Source of the DNA: Desulfovibrio sp.
GTDB taxonomy: Bacteria > Desulfobacterota > Desulfovibrionia > Desulfovibrionales > Desulfovibrionaceae
Reading direction: 5' to 3'
Length of the DNA: 10,000 bases
NCBI GenBank assembly: GCA_020217165.1
Contig: JAIWOE010000044.1
Span: forward strand, 1 to 10,000
The notes under the pieces were generated by a model. It did no database searches. It saw only the letters and a program-made list of their open reading frames with translations, and was not told the origin of the DNA. Below are positions 6,519-10,000 of the stretch, in pieces (position 1 is the first letter of the stretch; each line of letters begins with the position of its first letter). The translations under genes and the position numbers were made by a program.

Positions 6519-7100
6519 TCAGCGCTTCCGCCAGCTTTTCTCCTCGCCCCGGCGCAGGCGGCCGATGTTCTCGCGGTGCCGCCAGAACACCAGCCCGGCC
6601 ACGGCCAGAGCCAGGGGCACCAGCTCCAGGCGGCCGAATCCCGCCAGCAGCAGGGGCAGGGCCGCCACCAGTCCCAGGGATCCCATGGACACATAGCCCG
6701 ACACCGCAATGGCGGCCACGCACACCGCCGCCGCGCCCAGGCAGTGCCACGGCGCCAGGGCGGCGAAGATGCCCAGGGTGGTCGCCACGGCCTTGCCGCC
6801 CGTGAACCGCAGGAACACCGAATACACGTGGCCCAGCAGGGCGGCAAACGCCACCAGGCTGATCATGGCTACGCTGGCGCCCAGCTCCCTGGCCACCAGG
6901 GCCGGCAGGAAGCCCTTGGCCATGTCCAGCACCATGGCCGCCACCCCCCAGCGCGTGCCGCACAACCGGGCCACGTTGGTGGCGCCGATGTTGCCGCTGC
7001 CCTGGGTGCGCGGATCAATGCCGCAAAAGGATTTGGCGATGAGCAGGCCGAATGGGATGGAGCCGAGCACATAGGCTCCGGCGATCATGACTATCCACAT
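6519..7100 (-). CDS. plsY: Acyl-phosphate:glycerol-3-phosphate acyltransferase PlsY
   Basis: A 193-residue membrane protein that transfers an acyl group from acyl-phosphate (made by PlsX) to sn-glycerol-3-phosphate, giving lysophosphatidate for phospholipid synthesis. Family features in order: N-terminal membrane segment with GSIPFGLLIAK (13-23), GSGNIGATNVAR (34-45), MAKGFLPA (60-67), GHVYSVFLRFTGGKAVAT (90-107) and the C-terminal HRENIGRLRRGEE (175-187). Hydrophobic segments between these give the multi-span topology expected, and length is close to the ~200 of the family. ATG 7100 is chosen because GGAGG (7110-7114) lies nine bases upstream and the protein then starts right at the first membrane helix. 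A start at 7178 would overlap the exoribonuclease by 50 bases and add 26 polar residues. Two departures from common sequences: S94 where many members have Pro after GHxx, and A104 for the second Gly of GGKGVAT. Last gene of the purH-type/RNase/plsY cluster. Confidence 0.94.
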   Translation of the reverse strand: MWIVMIAGAYVLGSIPFGLLIAKSFCGIDPRTQGSGNIGATNVARLCGTRWGVAAMVLDMAKGFLPALVARELGASVAMISLVAFAALLGHVYSVFLRFTGGKAVATTLGIFAALAPWHCLGAAAVCVAAIAVSGYVSMGSLGLVAALPLLLAGFGRLELVPLALAVAGLVFWRHRENIGRLRRGEEKSWRKR

Positions 7101-7109
7101 GGCAAAATT

Positions 7110-7114
7110 CCTCC
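7110..7114 (-). promoter_or_regulatory. Ribosome-binding site fixing the plsY start
   Basis: GGAGG (part of GGAGGAAT, 7114-7107 on the - strand) lies nine bases before ATG 7100, in the 28-base gap between the exoribonuclease stop and plsY. It argues against the longer in-frame start at 7178. Confidence 0.85.
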
Positions 7115-7128
7115 GGCGCGCGTCTGGG

Positions 7129-9267
7129 TCACATGTCCAGCACATCCTCAACGCCGTAGTCCACGGCTGTCTCGACAATGTGCATTTCGTTGTGCAGGGG
7201 ATCGATGCGGCCCAGGGTCAGTTGCACCCGCTGGCCCACGTGGCAGTCGTCCCCGAACAGACGACGGGGACCGCGGATGTACAGCTGCACGTCGGGGATG
7301 GCGCAGGTGACCAGGGCCGCATGCTCTTCCACCACCACCGCACGGAACGACCCGTGCGATGCAGCCTGGCGCAGGGCCTCCATTTTCCAATACCGGGTCC
7401 GGAAGCGCTGCACGCGACCCGTGGCCTCGGCATTGGATTGAATGCTCGGCAGCATGGCCTCCAGCTGCTCCTTGCCCAGGGGTGGCTGCCCGGCCTGCAC
7501 CGCGCCCACCAGCTGGATCTGGTTCACCAGATCCACATACCGGCGCAGGGGCGAACTCACCGGGGCGTACATGGGTTCGCCCAGGGTGGCGTGCCGCCGG
7601 GGAGCCAGCTCCAGCCCCGTGGCGCCGATGCCGCGCATGGCCCGATAGATATCCTGCGGGCGGGACCAGATGCCCTGCGCCTCGGCGCTGATGGGCACAT
7701 CCTGGGTGCGATGCAACAGGGGCACACCCCGGGATTCCGCCCAGCGCGCCGTGGCGGCGTTCACCAGAATCATCAGCTCGCTCACGAGCAGCTGGGCCAT
7801 GGGCGTGGCTGGCTTGTGCTCCAGGCGGACGCGCACGTCCCGGTCAAGACATTGCCCCAGGCACTGCGCCGGATGCGGACACTCCAGCACCACCTCCGGC
7901 TCGCTGCGCTCCACCTGCAGGGCGCCTCGATCCAGGCGACGCTGCCGCCGCAGCAGGGCCAGCCGGTGTCCCGTGCGCAGGCCGCAGGGGTCATCCCCCT
8001 GCCCCAGCATGTGGGCCTCGGCCTGCTGGTAGGTGAGATTGGCCGCCACCGTGGCCCGCGCCAGGCGCGGTGACGTCTCCACCAGCATGCCCTGGGCATC
8101 CAGGCGCATGTCCAGCACCAGCACCGGCCGCAGCTGTCCCGCGAAGAGGGAGAATTCCGCAATGCCCACGGATTCCGGCAGCATGTGCAGGACGGCTTCC
8201 GGCAGATACAGGGAGGACGCCCGCTGCCGCACGGCGGCATCCAGCGGACTCGCCAGGGGATAGCCCAGGGCCGGACAGGCCAGGGCCACAGTGCAGTGGA
8301 AGCCGCCGTCTTCCAGGGCCAGGATGTGGAACGCATCGTCGATGTCGCGGGTAGTCTCGCCGTCGATGCTCGTCAGGGGCAGGTCGAGCACCGGGCAGGC
8401 GTCCTGGCCCAACCAGGACCGGGCCGCGGCGGCCCAGGCCTCCAGCTGTTCCTGGTACGCCACGCCCCAGGCCGCATCCGGGTCGTAATCAGCCTGGTCC
8501 AGGTGGATATTGTAATGGAACGGCACCAGCCCCCAGGCCCTGGCCAGCAGGAAGGGGAGCTGCGGTTCTTCCGGCGGCAGGCCTTTTCTGAGTTGTTGCC
8601 AGAGGGGCGCGGTCTCCTGATCGTCAGGATTGCTGATGCGCGTGCGCAGCAGAGCGGCCAGCTGCCGTTCTTCCGACGTGGCCGGCGGAGGCGGTGGGGC
8701 GGCCTTGCCCAGGTGCACACTCCACAGGAGCGGGAACAACCGCTCGCCGGCGGTCTGCAGGGCCTCGCGGGCGGCACGCTGCTCCTGCTCCACCAGGCGG
8801 GCTTCCACCATGGCCTGGGGATGGATTTCAAAGGCTGGCGGCTGGAACCGAAAATGCGTCTTGCATGCCAGCAGCACCCGGCCCACGGCGGCGCGACGGT
8901 CGGCGTCCCGAGCCTCGTCCCTGGGCCAGAGCAGTTCGGCAAACCAGGTCAGGTCCGCCTGTTCCAGCTCGCCCTGGGCCAACTCCCAGATGGCCATGGG
9001 GTCGATGGCCGCTTCCAGGGCGGCGCGCGCCTGATGGCGCTCTTCCAGAATGGCTTCCAGTTCATTGCGGGAAAGCGAGGCGCTGTACTGCGGCCCGGCC
9101 CAGGGCAGCACCCTGGCTGCGGGCAGCAGCGTTTCGCGTTTGTTCTGGGTGAACAGCCGCAGCCGCCCCCCGCTTTCCCCCACCACGATGGCGAGCTGGG
9201 GCTTGTTGCTGTGGAGAAACTCCACCACACACCCCGGCCCGGGATGCTGCACGGCAGGAAGGATCAA
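7129..9267 (-). CDS. RNB-domain 3'-5' exoribonuclease (RNase II/R family)
   Basis: A 712-residue RNase II/R-type enzyme expected to degrade single-stranded RNA 3' to 5' in the cytoplasm. The RNB catalytic core is clear: SIDGETTRDIDDA carries the four metal-binding aspartates (D302, D308, D310, D311), and SSPLRRYVDLVNQ (572-584) carries the catalytic arginine region (R575/R576). The N-terminus (about 8-55, GCVVEFLHSNKPQLAIVVG) looks like a small beta-barrel rather than the two cold-shock domains of E. coli RNase II/R. It is followed by a helical region (60-290) with an Ala/Pro5 hinge near 190. The C-terminus (about 640-700) is a short S1/OB-like segment without the lysine-rich tail of RNase R. 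This arrangement recalls the cyanobacterial/plastid-type RNB proteins, so I give no symbol (rnb or rnr would be a guess). Start: there is no in-frame ATG near. TTG 9267 has AAAGG seven bases upstream; GTG 9252 has no such site. The gene begins 10 bases after the AICAR transformylase stop, so translation is probably coupled. Confidence 0.9.
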   Translation of the reverse strand: MILPAVQHPGPGCVVEFLHSNKPQLAIVVGESGGRLRLFTQNKRETLLPAARVLPWAGPQYSASLSRNELEAILEERHQARAALEAAIDPMAIWELAQGELEQADLTWFAELLWPRDEARDADRRAAVGRVLLACKTHFRFQPPAFEIHPQAMVEARLVEQEQRAAREALQTAGERLFPLLWSVHLGKAAPPPPPATSEERQLAALLRTRISNPDDQETAPLWQQLRKGLPPEEPQLPFLLARAWGLVPFHYNIHLDQADYDPDAAWGVAYQEQLEAWAAAARSWLGQDACPVLDLPLTSIDGETTRDIDDAFHILALEDGGFHCTVALACPALGYPLASPLDAAVRQRASSLYLPEAVLHMLPESVGIAEFSLFAGQLRPVLVLDMRLDAQGMLVETSPRLARATVAANLTYQQAEAHMLGQGDDPCGLRTGHRLALLRRQRRLDRGALQVERSEPEVVLECPHPAQCLGQCLDRDVRVRLEHKPATPMAQLLVSELMILVNAATARWAESRGVPLLHRTQDVPISAEAQGIWSRPQDIYRAMRGIGATGLELAPRRHATLGEPMYAPVSSPLRRYVDLVNQIQLVGAVQAGQPPLGKEQLEAMLPSIQSNAEATGRVQRFRTRYWKMEALRQAASHGSFRAVVVEEHAALVTCAIPDVQLYIRGPRRLFGDDCHVGQRVQLTLGRIDPLHNEMHIVETAVDYGVEDVLDM

Positions 9268-9274
9268 TGCATGG

Positions 9275-9279
9275 CCTTT
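9275..9279 (-). promoter_or_regulatory. Ribosome-binding site for the TTG start of the exoribonuclease
   Basis: AAAGG (9279-9275 on the - strand) overlaps the TAA stop of the upstream gene and lies seven bases before TTG 9267. An ATG at 9272 is too close to it, is out of frame, and ends after two codons (ATG CAT TGA). Confidence 0.65.
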
Positions 9280-10000
9280 AGTGTTTGAAGGACCGCTGGC
9301 CGGTGAACACCATGGCCGCCTGGGGCTTGGCTTCGTTGACCGCCTGAATGACTTCGAAATCCCGCAGGGAACCGCCAGGCTGGGCAATGGCGGCCACGCC
9401 GTGCTCCAGGGCAGCGTCCACACCGTCACGGAAGGGGAAGAACCCGTCGGAAACCATGGCCGTGCCCAGGAGCCCGCCCTTGGCGGCCTGGGTCCGGGCC
9501 TGGATATCGTCCAGGATCTCCTGGAAAGACGCCTCTTCCCGGGCCTTGGCCTTGAGCTCGTACAAGGACAGTCCCTGCTCCCGGAAGGCCAGCACATCCG
9601 CGTACTTGGTGTACGCCTTGAACACGGCCAACTGCACGCAGCCCACCCGGTCCTGCTCGCCCGCGCCAATGGCCACGGTGGCGCCGTCCTTGGCAAAGAG
9701 CACGGAATTGGAGGACACTCCTGCCTCCACGGCCCAGGCGAAGAGCAGGTCCTCGGCTTCCTGCCTGGAGGGCTTGCGGGCCAGGATGGTCACGCCGTCC
9801 TTCTCGGCCGTGGCCGGAAGAAAGTCCTCCACACTGCGGATGCGGTTGAGGAAGCTGGTCTGCAGGATGATGCCGCCATCGGCCAGACACTTGATATCCA
9901 GCACGGGCTGCCCGGGCAGGGTCCCAAGTTCGGCCAGGCCAGGCAATTCCAGAATGCGCAAGTTCTTGCGGGACTTGAGCACCTCCACCGCGCCGGGCTC
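9278..10000 (-). CDS. AICAR transformylase (PurH-type), C-terminal 240 residues, partial
   Basis: The gene runs off the right edge with its 5' end outside; 240 residues and the TAA stop are visible. The enzyme formylates AICAR with 10-formyl-THF to give FAICAR, the penultimate step of IMP synthesis. Family motifs by visible residue: RKPSRQEAEDLLFAW (75-89), VSSNSVLFAKDG (95-106), IGAGEQDRVG (111-120), MVSDGFFPFRDGVD (182-195), IAQPGGSLRD (205-214) and the terminal MVFTGQRSFKH (230-240). Between DRVG and SDGFFPF there are about 40 residues more than in E. coli-type PurH (roughly 127-175, with YTKYADVLAFREQG and a charged helix). The catalytic Lys-His pair and any IMP cyclohydrolase domain would lie outside the window. 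Whether this is bifunctional purH or a stand-alone formyltransferase cannot be decided, though the insertion favours the stand-alone type. It leads the operon with the exoribonuclease and plsY. Confidence 0.92.
   Translation of the reverse strand, partial: EPGAVEVLKSRKNLRILELPGLAELGTLPGQPVLDIKCLADGGIILQTSFLNRIRSVEDFLPATAEKDGVTILARKPSRQEAEDLLFAWAVEAGVSSNSVLFAKDGATVAIGAGEQDRVGCVQLAVFKAYTKYADVLAFREQGLSLYELKAKAREEASFQEILDDIQARTQAAKGGLLGTAMVSDGFFPFRDGVDAALEHGVAAIAQPGGSLRDFEVIQAVNEAKPQAAMVFTGQRSFKH

Noticed and set aside
7101..7178. Longer plsY starting at 7178
   Set aside because: It would overlap the exoribonuclease by 50 bases and add 26 polar residues before the first membrane helix; GGAGG before ATG 7100 fixes the shorter form.
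7087..9288. Two long + strand open frames (7087-8073 and 8185-9288) opposite the exoribonuclease
   Set aside because: Both are rich in Gln/Gly/His/Arg with no motif or ribosome-binding site, and they mirror the third-position GC bias of the real - strand gene.
9268..9696. Exoribonuclease frame extended to an ATG at 9696
   Set aside because: That stretch overlaps the well-conserved AICAR transformylase in another frame and has no similarity to RNase families.
1..10000. Search for mobile elements, tRNA or rRNA genes, CRISPR arrays, phage genes and defence systems
   Set aside because: No transposase, integrase, cloverleaf, repeat-spacer pattern or defence-type gene was seen; composition is even apart from about 5911-6030.

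Overview
The window looks like ordinary chromosome from a high-GC Gram-negative bacterium. Gene content and style suggest a Desulfovibrio-like sulfate reducer (Desulfovibrionales): a glycerol kinase / glycerol-3-phosphate dehydrogenase pair, large PAS-rich hybrid sensor kinases, a PlsY acyltransferase and a two-part style AICAR formyltransferase. That placement is inference from protein character; no rRNA or marker gene is present to prove it. Coding density is high and no gap between genes exceeds about 200 bases.

Layout, left to right. On the + strand the last 41 codons of glycerol kinase (glpK, 1-128) are followed by glpD (213-1772), a glycerol catabolism pair that ends in an intrinsic terminator (about 1807-1846). 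Converging on it from the - strand is a 1051-residue hybrid histidine kinase (1845-5000) whose sensor is an NMT1/THI5-type periplasmic binding domain. It lies 37 bases downstream of lgt (5038-5853, prolipoprotein diacylglyceryl transferase), so the two may share a transcript. A relatively AT-rich divergent region (5854-6045) separates lgt from a small + strand gene (6046-6336) for an exported 96-residue Val/Pro/Ala repeat protein. A strong GC hairpin (6480-6512) then separates that gene from a - strand cluster read from the right edge: the C-terminal part of an AICAR transformylase (purH-type, 9278-10000), a 712-residue RNB-domain exoribonuclease (7129-9267, TTG start) and plsY (6519-7100). 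Gaps in that cluster are 10 and 28 bases, which indicates one operon.

How the genes relate: glpK and glpD channel glycerol through glycerol-3-phosphate to dihydroxyacetone phosphate and the quinone pool. PlsY consumes glycerol-3-phosphate for phospholipid synthesis, and Lgt uses phosphatidylglycerol to lipidate lipoproteins. Most of the window is housekeeping. I found no convincing new multi-gene system. The parts most worth a second look are the binding-protein/histidine-kinase fusion, the exported 15-residue-repeat protein with its AT-rich upstream region, the unusual RNB exoribonuclease and its start, and an about 40-residue insertion in the AICAR transformylase.
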